A stretch of 64,000 bases of DNA, taken from positions 242,364 through 306,363 of the forward strand of contig CAJNDS010002361.1 in the NCBI GenBank assembly GCA_905221605.1, in the 5' to 3' direction. Below the pieces are notes generated by a model. It was not told the DNA's origin. It searched no databases and saw only the letters and a program-made list of their open reading frames with translations. Origin of the DNA: Symbiodinium natans. Taxonomy: Eukaryota; Sar; Dinophyceae; Suessiales; Symbiodiniaceae. Of this stretch, positions 12,511 to 21,714 are shown piece by piece; within the stretch, counting starts at the first letter, position 1, and every line of letters starts with the position of its first letter. The translations under genes and the position numbers were made by a program.

Positions 12511-12702
12511 TGTTTAGGGTTTTTAGGGTTCAGGATATTTGGCGTTTAGGCCTCAGGGTTTTGTAGGGTTTAATTAGGATTTAGGGTTTGTTAGGGTTTT
12601 AAGGCTTAGGGGTTTAGGCCTCAGGGTTTTTGAGGGTTGGGGCTTAGGGTTTTTGGGTTTAGGGCTTAGGGTTTTGCAGGGTTTAGGGGTCAGGGTTTTT
12701 GG
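12511..12702 (+). repeat. Degenerate interstitial telomere-type repeat (TTTAGGG)
   Basis: About 190 bp made of TTTAGGG, TTAGGG, GTTTAGGGTTT and CCTCAGGGTTT units, all G-rich on the + strand. TTTAGGG is the plant-type telomere unit also reported in dinoflagellates. Units are interspersed with point changes and spacers, so it is old and internal and not a chromosome end. It lies in the sequence that separates the halves of element B. Confidence 0.85.
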
Positions 12703-12994
12703 GCCGTTGCGCGTGCACTTTGGACACAAACGGCGTGTGCACCCTGGACACAGGGCGCGCGTGCAGCTTGAAAGTGGCGCCCTGGCACAGCACGCCGCGC
12801 GGACCTTTGCATCGTGCCAGCTGACGTGCATGTGGTGACGGGCACAAGTCGGAAAAGGCATGGCATGCGTGGCTGCATTCGCGCCACTAGCTGGCGAAAG
12901 AAAGGCTTTGAGGCACGCACAGCAAAGTCAAAGACTATCGGGGGTTCCCCCGGGAGTGCATGTCGCCCATTTGTGTTATCCAGGGCAACCCTGG

Positions 12995-13968
12995 ACACAC
13001 AGGGTGGCGAATGGGGGCGGCGGGCGGGAGCGTTCCGTGGAAGAACGAAGGCGCAATTGCGCTTTCTTCAACGTCCGCAAAGCTTTTGGCGTGGCCTGGA
13101 GGGACAGCCGGCACCCCAACGTGGCATTTAATTGATGACGACCTTTTGCGGCTTGTGGGCCAAGGGTTGCGTGGTGTCCTGTCCGGCGTGTTAGTCCCGC
13201 AATCGTCGTGCCAAGCATGATCAGTCACCCGGTTGTTTGCAAGCTCGTTGCTTTTTCTCTACCTGGGCGCAGTAGTGCAAATTGATGCCATGTCTGGTTG
13301 CAACCCTGGCTCGACTTGGCTTTAATTTGAAAATACGCAAGACATGCATCCTTGGCCTGCAGGCTCCCGGAAGCTTGGGCTGCTTGCCGCTGCTTCAACA
13401 TGTCTCTGATGCCCGTTTCGTGGGTATGATCCTCCAGGTATCTGCCGGTGATGCCCACCAGATTGACCAGTTGCGTCGAAGCAGCGCAAGCTTAGCATGT
13501 TTGAGTCCTTGGTGACCTCGTCCATTCGGTGGTTGCCCTGCATTGTGACACCCTCACAAACAGCATTCCGGAGACTCAGGGTGTCGCAAGTGACTTTGTT
13601 TTTTTCGGTTGGGTGGATGTTGACAGTGGCGGCGCATGACCCAGATGGCATTTCTCACGCGTGGCATGCGGTGAAGCTCTGGCTGGCGTCCTTTCGCATG
13701 TTTAGGGATGAGTTGTTAGCCGGAGCTGTTTGGGAGAAGTGGATGGAATGACCTCACTGGTTCGGCACTGCGCTCTTTCCAGTCTGCGCGCAAACAGGCG
13801 GGAGCGCGCGGGGTTCGCACGGGGCCACAGAACATTGGGCACCACGCCCTTAAAAACTTCCGCAAACATGACGTCGATGCGGACGCTCATGATAGAGTGT
13901 TTTGGCAGTCCATGCGAGTTCGGTGGCTCCAGTCGCTGTGGGTGATGAAATCCGGTGGCGGACGTACG

Positions 13969-13970
<2 letters not shown>
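12995..13970 (+). pseudogene. Element B: remaining RT, thumb and 3' part
   Basis: Pieces in shifting frames continue the RT of element B. Near 13000 QGGEWGRRAGA matches the QGGFR-type motif before RT block A. At 13060-13110 CAFFNVRKAFGVAWRD is block A with the first Asp apparently replaced by Asn. Then LIDDDLLRLVGQGLRGVL (13131-13186) is the following helix. From 13291 comes LVATLARLGFNLKIRKTC then VSDARFVGMILQVSAG, the region after the catalytic core. Weak frames go on to 13970, where a CGTG/TG microsatellite begins. The catalytic DD box is not recognisable. It is non-functional. Confidence 0.7.
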
Positions 13971-14020
<50 letters not shown>

Positions 14021-14021
14021 T

Positions 14022-14109
<88 letters not shown>

Positions 14110-14112
14110 TTT
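13963..14112 (+). repeat. (CGTG)n-(TG)n-T20 compound microsatellite
   Basis: About 58 bp of CGTG repeats pass into about 70 bp of TG (one TATGTGCG break) and then a run of 20 T (14093-14112). The T run is probably the poly(A) tail, read in complement, of the minus-strand family A copy that starts immediately to the right. The TG/CGTG part may be the expanded junction or the 3' end of element B. Confidence 0.9.
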
Positions 14113-15000
14113 CTCGGACTTTTCCGCCTGCTGAACCATTCGGTCGGTTAAGCTGTTCCTAAACTACCCGGACTGTAGCTGCGCCCGCAATGGCAACCGG
14201 CTTGGGTCGGGCAGCCCAGGCTCCAGGAGACGGTCGAGCGGTGGGGCAGGCTCGTCGGCCGCGGTGGAAGTGGACGGTCACGAACGACCCAGGGCCGTGG
14301 TCGTGAGCTCCGGGTAGGCCGCCTGTTTGCGTCGTTCAGCAACGCGGAGCGCTGCCCCATCCGTGTCGGCGGCGCACGGTCGCCCCGTGCGTGCCAAGGG
14401 CGACACGAGGGTAGCGTCGCAGCACAGCGCGATGCCCATGGGCGTGGCCCCGTAGACCAGCATGTCCAGCCGCCTGCGTCATCTGCCGCGACTCCTGGTG
14501 CCGAGGTGTGTCTCAACCATTGTTGGGGCACCACTTGTCCCTCGGGCCCGACTCCTTCCCGGGCGATCCGGACCCACGCCCTTTCAACCACTTTGGCCCG
14601 GCGCGCCAGCAGCCCAGAGCGCGGGCATGCCAGCGCGTGGTCGCCGAGCGCGTCCATGTGACCCCCGCATCCCGGCGAGGGGCCGCACTGGCCAGCGGTA
14701 AGCTGTAACGGGAGCCGCAACCTGCGGCGGAGGGCTGCCTGCATAGTCTGCGGGTGGCAATGTCCTCATTGCGTCACCGGGAATCGCTGATAGCCAAGCG
14801 CCGGCATGGGGACCAGATTGGGACTGCAACACTGCTCGACGAGCAGGCGGCAGTGACGGCAGCACGCGGTCGCGAAAGTACAAGTTCCGAGTGCGCGATG
14901 CATGTTGCTGCCATCCATGCGGCCAATCGCCCCGCTGAGGTTCCCCGGTTGGGTCCGGTCGTTGGTTTCCTGCTACATCCTGCCATATGCGATGCCACAA
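14113..15000 (-). pseudogene. Family A retroelement fragment with poly(A), 3' half
   Basis: On the minus strand from 15000 leftward: ASRTRNLYFRDRVLPSLPP, SQSGPHAGAWLSAIP, LRRRLRLPLQLT, then a Cys/His knuckle in GCGGHMDALGDHALAC, LLARRAKVVERAWVRIAREG, GQVVPQQWL, LVYGATPMG, DATLVSPLART, then ADTDGAALRVAERRKQAAYPEL. This is the order seen in the main copy at 21.6-24.17 kb: pre-knuckle, knuckle, endonuclease-like core with D-A-T, and K-x-x-x-Y. Two or three frameshifts split it. The T20 at 14093-14112 is its poly(A) tail in complement. It is a decayed insertion that lacks the RT half on this strand. Confidence 0.8.
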
Positions 15001-15106
15001 TGCGCCTCCACTGCCCCGGTCACCGTGTCGAGTGCCGGACGTGCTCTTGATGCCACCGTGATGACGTAGAGGTCATCAAGGAATGCCAGCAGCTTGTGGC
15101 TGGAAT

Positions 15107-15423
15107 GGCTGGATTGAGGTCGCCTGCTGCCCGTGCTCGTCGCGTGCGCTCGCCAAGGTACCAGTACGCACTCCAGTCGCGGGCGAGCACTGACGCCATC
15201 GTTGCGACCGTCCGAGCGGCGCTGGGCTCGCGCGAGAACGTAGTCGTTGTCTCGCTCGATGGCCGCAGTATGCCGCAGTGCCTACGATAGCATCTCGCGA
15301 GCAGCCTTCCTGGTCAAGTTGCAGGAAGTGGCGCCAGAACTGCTGCCCTTCGTGCGCATGTTCTGTGGTCGCCCCTCCACCTATAGCTGGTGGGACGCGG
15401 CCGGCCGCAGGCGTCATCACAAA
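15107..15423 (+). pseudogene. Family A RT-core fragment, opposite orientation
   Basis: The + strand reads YQYALQSRASTDAIVATV, then NVVVVSLDGRS (about 15234-15268). After a frameshift it continues AYDSISRAAFLVKLQEVAPE, FVRMFCGRPSTY and WWDAAGRRR (15287-15412). This is RT block A (V-S-L-D-G with A-Y-D) and the following region, matching VLSVDAVGAYDHVSR of the main copy. It stops where the tandem repeat begins. Being inverted relative to the neighbouring 3' half, it may be the 5' part of the same insertion. Confidence 0.7.
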
Positions 15424-15905
15424 CACAGGAGAACTCTCTGGATCGAGCAAAGTCCCAATGTATAGACGGGCGCCTCAGCTTTCATGACGATCACGGGAGA
15501 ACACTCTGGGTCAAACAGAATCTTCAGTCATAGTACAAGGGAAACAGCTATCCTGACAAATGCGGGAGAATACGCTGGTCGAGCAGAGTCCGCTAATATA
15601 TGTCACAAGCGATTCAGCTGAACATATAGCACAGGCGACTCAGCTATCATGGCAACCACAGGAGAACACGATGTGTCGAGCAGAACCTTGATTCATAGCA
15701 CGAACGACTCATCAGTTAGCTTGACAAGCGCGGGAGAACACACTGGGTCGAGCGAAATCCTCTAATAGACTTAATCGACTCAGCTATCATAGCAAGCGGG
15801 AGAACTCGCTCGGTCGAGCAAAGTCCTAATGCATAGCACAGGCGACTCAGCTATCAGGACGCACATGGGAGAACGTGCTGGATCAAGGAGTTCAAGACAC
15901 AATGG
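15423..15905. repeat. Tandem repeat, unit about 66-73 bp, about 6.5 copies
   Basis: Each unit starts GGGAGAACACNCTGGGTCGA and ends near GGCGACTCAGCTATCAT. Unit starts fall at about 15425, 15494, 15562, 15657, 15730, 15796 and 15865. The third copy is longer (about 95 bp) because the GCACAGGCGACTCAGCT part is duplicated within it. Copies are diverged at many positions. The array abuts the RT fragment on its left. Confidence 0.9.
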
Positions 15906-15964
15906 ATTCAACTGTCCTGAAAAAAGGGCCAGCACACTTGCCTTGGTTTACGGAGACCGCTGCA

Positions 15965-16035
15965 GCTTACGCGCAGCTTTCGCGCAGCTTACGCGCAGCT
16001 TACGCGCAGCTTACGCGCGCCTTGCGCGCGCCTTC
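15965..16035. repeat. 11-bp tandem repeat CTTACGCGCAG
   Basis: Units CTTACGCGCAG, CTTTCGCGCAG and CTTACGCGCGC repeat head to tail about six times, ending in CTTGCGCGCGCCTTCCGC. Very CpG-rich. Confidence 0.9.
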
Positions 16036-16424
16036 CGCACTCCTTACTCTAAAAGACCTTTGCCAGACAGGTCTGTTTGTTCAGGCATCATGGATATGTA
16101 TCGTGGAAGGGCCAGGCGGACCCCAAAATGGGCGTATGCCTTCAAAACGCATCTCCGGTAATCGGGGCATCGGTCACACGGAGCAACAAGTATATCGATC
16201 TACCTGCGCCAGAAAACCTCAGTACGTGCAGTTCGGTCTACTCACAACCACCCGGGGCTTCGAAGATAGAACGCTCGGTACGTGCGCCTCGGTGCGCTCG
16301 GTTAGCCAGGGGCTTGGAAGATGACTACCCTGTACCTGCATCTAGGTGTGTTCGGTCATTGCCGCAACGGTGCCGTCGTTCGTCTGGGGTTGTCCAAACT
16401 TCCCAAGCTCCAAAAAGACTCCCC

Positions 16425-16685
16425 CCAAAGGCGGTCACTTGGGAACTTATATTCACCCTAAAACCCAAGCCCAAATCGGCTCCAACAAGGCTCCCCAAAA
16501 GGCTTTCAGAATCCAAACAATGCTTCACGGAGGCTCCAAAAGGATCCCACGGAGGCTTCAGAAAGGCTCCGCAAAGATCCCCCCCCCCAAAGGCACGGTC
16601 ACTCGGAGATGACCCTAAACGTCATGAATCCCACATCGGCTCCAACAACACACCCCGAGATGCGGTCACTTGGGAACTTTGAGAT
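16425..16685. repeat. Degenerate direct repeats around GGTCACTTGGGAAC
   Basis: AAAGGCGGTCACTTGGGAAC (near 16427), AAAGGCACGGTCACTCGG (near 16589) and GATGCGGTCACTTGGGAAC (near 16660) recur. Each of the first two is followed at some distance by ATCGGCTCCAACAA. They look like two to three diverged copies of a unit of about 160 bp or less. No coding content is recognised. Confidence 0.6.
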
Positions 16686-17350
16686 GCTAAAAACAACGTA
16701 TCAGGCAGGCTCCAACACGCCCAAACATATGATGTTGAAAGCCTTACAAAAACACACAAATCCCCCCGCCCTTAATAATGAAACCTTTGGGGGGGGGCAC
16801 ATAAATGAATTTCATTTTTCCTGTTGCTTTTTTGCACTTGCGTCTACCCTAAGGACGAAGGTATAGGGGTGGTAGCGTGAGAACATCCCCCAGGCACAGG
16901 GCTTTAGAGCAAGGCTAAAAAGGGGGGGGGGTGGTGCTGGGGTATGTGTCCCACAGTGACAGACATGACACATGCTGTCTTGCAAGTGTTTTCAATCGTT
17001 GTCTCGAAGACGTGCGATTTCGCCCGCTTGCAATATTTCGCTGAACAGCAACAGGGCTCCGCGACAGCAAAGGGTTTGAAAAGTTGCACACTGTGACCTG
17101 GCAACAGGGATACCCGACAGGAAAGGCCGAAAAGTAGCACACAGTGACCTGGCGGTCTGGAGCATCGGAGACATCGTCAGACATCCCAGCAGACAACTAG
17201 CACATGCGTCGTGCGACCTGAAAAGCCTCCATGTCATGGCGGCTTGAGATTTCGTCACGGCGGGTGTCGGGCCCGAAGTCTGGCGAGCCGATTTGTGACT
17301 TGGCTCCTCGATATGCCGATTCCCTTCTCGCATCTCCTCGCCTTCCACAG

Positions 17351-17393
17351 CCTAAACCTTAAACCTAAACCCTAGACCCTGGACCCTAAACCC
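17351..17393 (-). repeat. Short interstitial telomere-type tract (CCCTAAA)
   Basis: CCTAAACCTTAAACC-type units, the complement of TTTAGGG, cover about 43 bp. Same repeat type as 12511-12702, opposite orientation. Confidence 0.75.
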
Positions 17394-17484
17394 ACATCTT
17401 GTGAAGTGTCGATGCAGTAGATCAAGGCATTTCCGAAAGAGTTACCTCGAAAATGGCCCTTTGCAGCACGTGTGCGACCCAGGG

Positions 17485-17590
17485 AGATGGACAGCGCCGG
17501 ATGGCGAGTCGTTTCGCTCGCACAAGCAAGCGAAGCAGCATGCGAAGGTCAAGCAGTTTGAGGAGCCAGCGAGGGTTTCCTGTCTCGCTG
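17485..17590 (+). CDS. Possible exon, unidentified
   Basis: A short + strand open stretch reads WTAPDGESFRSHKQAKQHAK, with a hydrophilic Lys/Gln/His composition and an upstream Cys (HVCDPG). It is more protein-like than its surroundings but no family is recognised. It could be an upstream exon of the fragment at 18.03-18.61 kb. Confidence 0.25.
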
Positions 17591-17960
17591 GCGTGCTGCA
17601 GGGGGGGTGTGGGAGAGGGTCGGGGGGGGGGAACCTGCTACAGGATCCGCCGCTACACACAGACGCACACCTGTACAATGTCAACGGCGACGGCCGCCGG
17701 ATCGAACAGGCAGCCAGCCCTTAACCCTTGAACCTATGGCTGGAATTGTTTGTGACAGATTTTGGGCTGGTTGAGTGATGCAACTTTTTTTTTTATCTTG
17801 GAAGCAGCTGTCTGAGTGCATTGCTGGAGCCACCTGCAGCCTTAAATGCCGGAGGTCACCTCTCCCTTGACTTCTTCGCTTACAAACAACCCGGCTTCCC
17901 AGGCCTGGACAGGGAGTCCTTTGGTTTGGTGTGCAAGGGCAATTTTCGGTGTGTGCGACC

Positions 17961-18176
17961 TTAGGGGTTTAGGGTTTAGGGCGTGTTGGTCTGATACCCA
18001 GCTTGTGTTTCCGAAAGCCACTGCAGGTGCCGAGGGCTTCACCTACAAGAGTTTCAGCCCAGGCTTGAGCCAGAAGAATGCGGCGGCTTTTTTGCAGAAG
18101 TTACCCGAGCTCTACAAGGAGCGCGGGGGTTCGATTCAAAGGCTTATGGTTGCACTCCAGGGTTTAGGGTTTATGT
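17961..18176 (+). repeat. Telomere-type scraps flanking an exon
   Basis: GGGGTTTAGGGTTTAGGG at about 17964-17981 and GGGTTTAGGGTTTA at about 18160-18173. These are two to three TTTAGGG units on each side of the exon at 18027-18141. Confidence 0.7.
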
Positions 18177-18609
18177 GGTTTTGAGAGTGGGATCGGTGGC
18201 ATCGGTGGGGAGCAGTTCCTACGAAGCACTCTTTCGGACTATAGGCGCTATGAGCTCAAGGCCTGCGGTAAATCGCGAAGTGAGAAAGGCACTCCCTATT
18301 TTGGGGGTACTATTAGATTAGGCTAGGTCCCTTGCTCCCTAAACCATTCCTGTTGAGATCCTGACTGCAGACGGCCAGTTCAAGCTGGCGAGTGGCAAGA
18401 AGCTGAGCTGGACGGAGCTGTGTGCCAGAGCCCCCACCGTCTTTGAGATCTTGTGCAGTGCCTGCATCAAAGATGCAGCTTTGTACGGGAAGACCGTGCT
18501 AGCAAAGCTCCTGAGTTTGCACCCGGCCCAAGCGAACTCCAAAAATGAACTCCTTAAGTTCGCTGGCCTTGTAGATGAAAGGACCCCTCCCTGGCTTCCC
18601 ATGACCTAG
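18027..18609 (+). CDS. Two exons of an unrecognised protein
   Basis: Exon 1 (about 18027-18141) follows a CTGCAG acceptor and reads AEGFTYKSFSPGLSQKN, then AAAFLQKLPELYKERGGS; a GC donor follows. Exon 2 (about 18358-18609) follows a TTGAG acceptor and stays open for about 83 codons to a TAG: ILTADGQFKLASGKKLSW, TELCARAPTVFEIL, DAALYGKTVLAKLLSLHP, and it ends PPWLPMT. Composition and codon pattern look coding and far better than chance. The fold looks helical, with no signal peptide or membrane segment. Telomere-like repeats lie in the introns. I do not recognise the family. It could be the 3' end of a gene or a retained fragment of one. Confidence 0.5.
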
Positions 18610-19478
18610 GGTTGTGTAGCCCCAGGGTTGCTATATAGTGCTACCGGGCGCTAGCATGAAGGCCTTCGCCTCAGACAAAAAGGGCAGCAGGGAGGGTCTC
18701 GAATCGGCAGCACCTTCAGTCGAACAACGACAAGCGAGGCAGCCGTGAAATGACCTGCTGGGGAGGGTTCGGGAAGGGTGGGGTTTGTGAGCTTCGTGTC
18801 TTCAGGGACTTGTGCCCGTTTGGGCTTGCGTTGGAAGGCTGGGTTTTAGCGAGTGTCAAAGACGGGCCTAGGGATTTGAAGCTGTAGGAGTTGCTGAGAT
18901 CCCAAACCCCAGTCAAATCGTAATTAGTGGATTTGACCCTCGACCAGATAAGGACACATTTTGAAGCCAGCATGGGTTTACATGTCCAAAGCGAAAATAT
19001 TTCATTTTGTATGTTGGGCCTGTATACCATAGAACATGTGATGCCAAGACATATAATGTTTCATTTTAACATGTTTCTGTACTGGGGAGAGTCAGAAAAC
19101 GAAACTTTCATTTTTCGCTCCCCCTCCCCGCAAGGGAGTGGGGATACACACAAAAACCAATTGTGGCCTTGCAGTTTGGTTGTTCAAGCACCGCTTGCAA
19201 CCGCTGTTGTAATGCTTCTCAACCCCCTGTGCACAGCTAGTGCTGGCACCTCTCTTGAAGACGAGCCCGTAGCATACGCATGAAACCAAGGGGTGCGACA
19301 CATGTAGGGACGCACAGCCTGGTGGTGCTGTATGCCGAAGATGGCAAGCGAATTGTTGTAATCACCTTGCGTTCATTGGGGATTCCAAACGAACTCTGGA
19401 TTTCAGCTGCTTTGCCAGGACCAGGTTGACCCTAGCGTTCCTTCGGGAAATTGAGTTTGTACCATGCTTTGGTGCTGT
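18610..19478. other. No gene recognised
   Basis: Mixed composition with no supported exon. A GCGTTCATTGGGG box occurs at 19369-19381 and again at 19500 and 19557. Confidence 0.45.
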
Positions 19479-20645
19479 CTAAAAGGCACTCCGCCCACAG
19501 CGTTCATTGGGGAACTCGGATTTGGTAATGTTTTCTTCGCCTTCGCTTGAACCGGTGCGTTCATTGGGGTTTAGATGTGTTGGGTATGGGTGGTTTCGAC
19601 TTTCAGTGCCGCCTGTAAACGAAACCACGTCCTGCTTTTGCAAGTCGACGGCGTCCAGCTGCTCCCACGTTGCAACGGGGACTCCAGCGGCAGGCCGTGG
19701 GGCGTTGTTGGGGGCGCCGGCTCCGCCGTTTTCGCTCCGAGCGCTTGCTTCGGGCTGGGGCAATTTTGTGGCGCCTTTAAGGAGAACGCTGGCGCTGGTG
19801 TCGTCTGGTGCCTGCTTCTTTCCGCGGTGGTCCTGGCAGCGGCGGACACTCGGGCGGCCGTTCTGTTTCCCACACCGCCCGCATGTCCGCGGCCAGGGCC
19901 TGGGCGCCCGCCGCCACCACGAGCCCCCCGTACCCTTCCAACAGCGTCGCCTGCGCGGCTGCCGGCACGTACCCGTCGGCGTCCACGCTTAGGACCAGTG
20001 CGGCGGCCAGAGGGAGGGGCGCGTCCGGCAAGGAAGGGAGGGCCGAGGCGAGCGACGCGTCGCGGCTGGACACCTGCGCTCCTGCTTCCGCCACGTCAAG
20101 GTGTCTGGCCGGCTGAGCGTGTTGGAGCATCGCCGCCAGCTCAGTCCAGCGAGGGCCCGCCTGCTCATGCCTCCTCCTGCGGCCTCATGGAGCAGCAGTA
20201 CGTGCAGCCAGGACTGCCGCTCGCTCTCCTGGTGGCGCTCAGCGAGGCGGTCGTCAGCGTCCATGGGTGGGGCTCACTGCAGGCTCGAGCGTGCGTGGGG
20301 TCGGCTTTGGGGCATGGTCGCTTGGTAGAGGACGCGGCAAAGCAGTTCCGTAGGCGACTGCCCTGCCGCAGCGGCCAATGTTTCTAGCTCTTGCTCGCGC
20401 CCAGCTGCCAAGCAGTGGAGCAGCTGGGACGCCGCTACCGACCACGCCGGCGGCGGCACCTGTCGCATCTCCGACCGCCCCCACAGCAACGCGACCCCCC
20501 GCGCTCCAAGCACCAACCCGATACACAGCCAGCCCCAGCAGTGGGAGCATGGTCCCCAACTTGGTGCATAATAGCGGGGCGCGACCGCCACGCAGGTCAG
20601 CACTGCGTGCGTCGCTGCCTCGCGGCGGCCACCAGACCATGACAC
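19479..20645 (-). pseudogene. Probable N-terminal part of a family A element, minus strand
   Basis: Read on the minus strand, GC-rich coding-like pieces follow one another in different frames. At about 20490-20290 comes LLHCLAAGREQELETLAAAA then GQSPTELLCRVLYQAT. At about 20150-19850 comes AAMLQHAQPARHLDVAEAG, then PLAAALVLSVDADGYVP and ALAADMRAVWETERP. At 19763-19630 it ends PRPAAGVPVATWEQLDAVDL. From memory, a W-x-x-L-D-A-V-D-L motif occurs in the N-terminal region of the dinoflagellate RT proteins to which family A belongs; I cannot check this. After DAVDL the homology seems to stop. At least two frameshifts break the sequence. It could instead be a different high-GC gene. Confidence 0.45.
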
Positions 20646-20699
20646 GCCGAAAGAAAAAATCGAAACGGGAGGGGGGGGGCACTTGAGTTTCCAAGCAGT

Positions 20700-21002
20700 G
20701 CGTGATGCATATTGTGGTTTGAGCTGGCGAGGTGTTCAAGGTACATTCTTTGGTGGCGAGTGGTGGTTTCTGCAGAGTAGGCCTGGTGCCGTTTGTTTGC
20801 CTGGAAGTGGATATGCAGGCAACTACCGCGGTTGTGCGGGGGATCCTGCGCTGCATCCTGGAGAATATCATGCAGCACACGTTCTACCTTCGCCTCGTTG
20901 TGTGTGACGATGTTTTGCTTCAGTCTTGCAGAGAAATGTGTCCGATGTGTGATGAGAATGCTGAGCGACAGAAGGTAGTGGTAGAAATGTCGGTGCCGAA
21001 GG
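20700..21002 (+). other. Open stretch upstream of a family A fragment, unidentified
   Basis: A + strand frame from about 20732 runs into the family A fragment and contains MQATTAVVRGILRCILENIM, which looks protein-like. No family is recognised. It may be host sequence into which the 5'-truncated copy inserted. Confidence 0.25.
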
Positions 21003-21540
21003 ACAGGTGGTGCCACAACAATGGCTCGTTGGCATCACCACTTACACGCGCGGGGCAACCACAGCCATGCACGGCCGACGTCGACGGCGCCGCCCTGCGG
21101 GCAGCGGAGCGACGCAAGGCGGCCACCTACCCGGAGTTCCGGCGCCAAGGGCCGCAGAAGCTCTTGGTGCTTGGCAGCGAGGTCGGAGGGCGCTTCAACG
21201 GCGACGCGCAGCAGCTGGTGCGAGACCTGGTCCGACTGCGGTCCTACAGAGCGCCGCCAGCCCTGCGCGCCGCCGCGTCTTCCGGCTGGACGTGTCGCTG
21301 GTGGGGCATGCTGTCGCAGTGCAGCAGGACTGCAGCAGGTAATTGCAAGCACTGCCCTATACTGCCCTTGGGCAGCCATGGCCCCAACCGCCACAGGCCA
21401 CCAGCGTTGCGGGTCCGCCGGTCGACCGCGTTCTCGAGCTCGCAGAGGCCGAGGGGCCGAGCCGCCTGCCACTGCGACGCCTGTCGTAGTCGTAGGGACT
21501 GGACACAAAGTGGGCAGGAGTAAAAGAGCGTTGGTCGAAG
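21003..21540 (+). pseudogene. Family A retroelement fragment, C-terminal domain
   Basis: Starts in the endonuclease-like core (NGSLASPLTRAGQPQPCTAD lines up with DATLVSPLTRTG of other copies). It continues ADVDGAALRAAERRKAATYP, LLVLGSEVGGRF and APPALRAAASSGWTCRWWG. After a frameshift it gives ALQQVIASTAL and AMAPTATGHQ-like residues, and after another GPSRLPLRR-type residues. Everything before the core is missing, which fits 5' truncation. The 3' edge is marked by GAGTAAAAGAGCGTTGG (21517-21533); AAAAGAGCGTTGG also occurs just after the poly(A) of the main copy. Confidence 0.75.
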
Positions 21541-21714
21541 GTCTATTAAGCGGCCCTCTCGGAAGCATGCCGTCTCTAGATTGCCGTATATGACATACGC
21601 ATGACTTTTTTTTGCCACCCTGCTGGATCCTGCAAAAGTGTTAATGCTTGTTGCTGCACGTGGCTCGAAATTAGAACGTTTGGGGCATGTACCTTCAGCC
21701 CCGATGACTTCGAA

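Noticed and set aside
12511-12702. A true chromosome end
   Set aside because: Units are degenerate and flanked on both sides by retroelement sequence.
13702-14162. Frames with Thr-His or Cys-Val repeats over the CGTG/TG tract
   Set aside because: Microsatellite translation only.
15423-15905. CRISPR-like array
   Set aside because: Units are 66-95 bp with no separation into constant repeats and variable spacers; the whole unit is diverged and the genome is eukaryotic.
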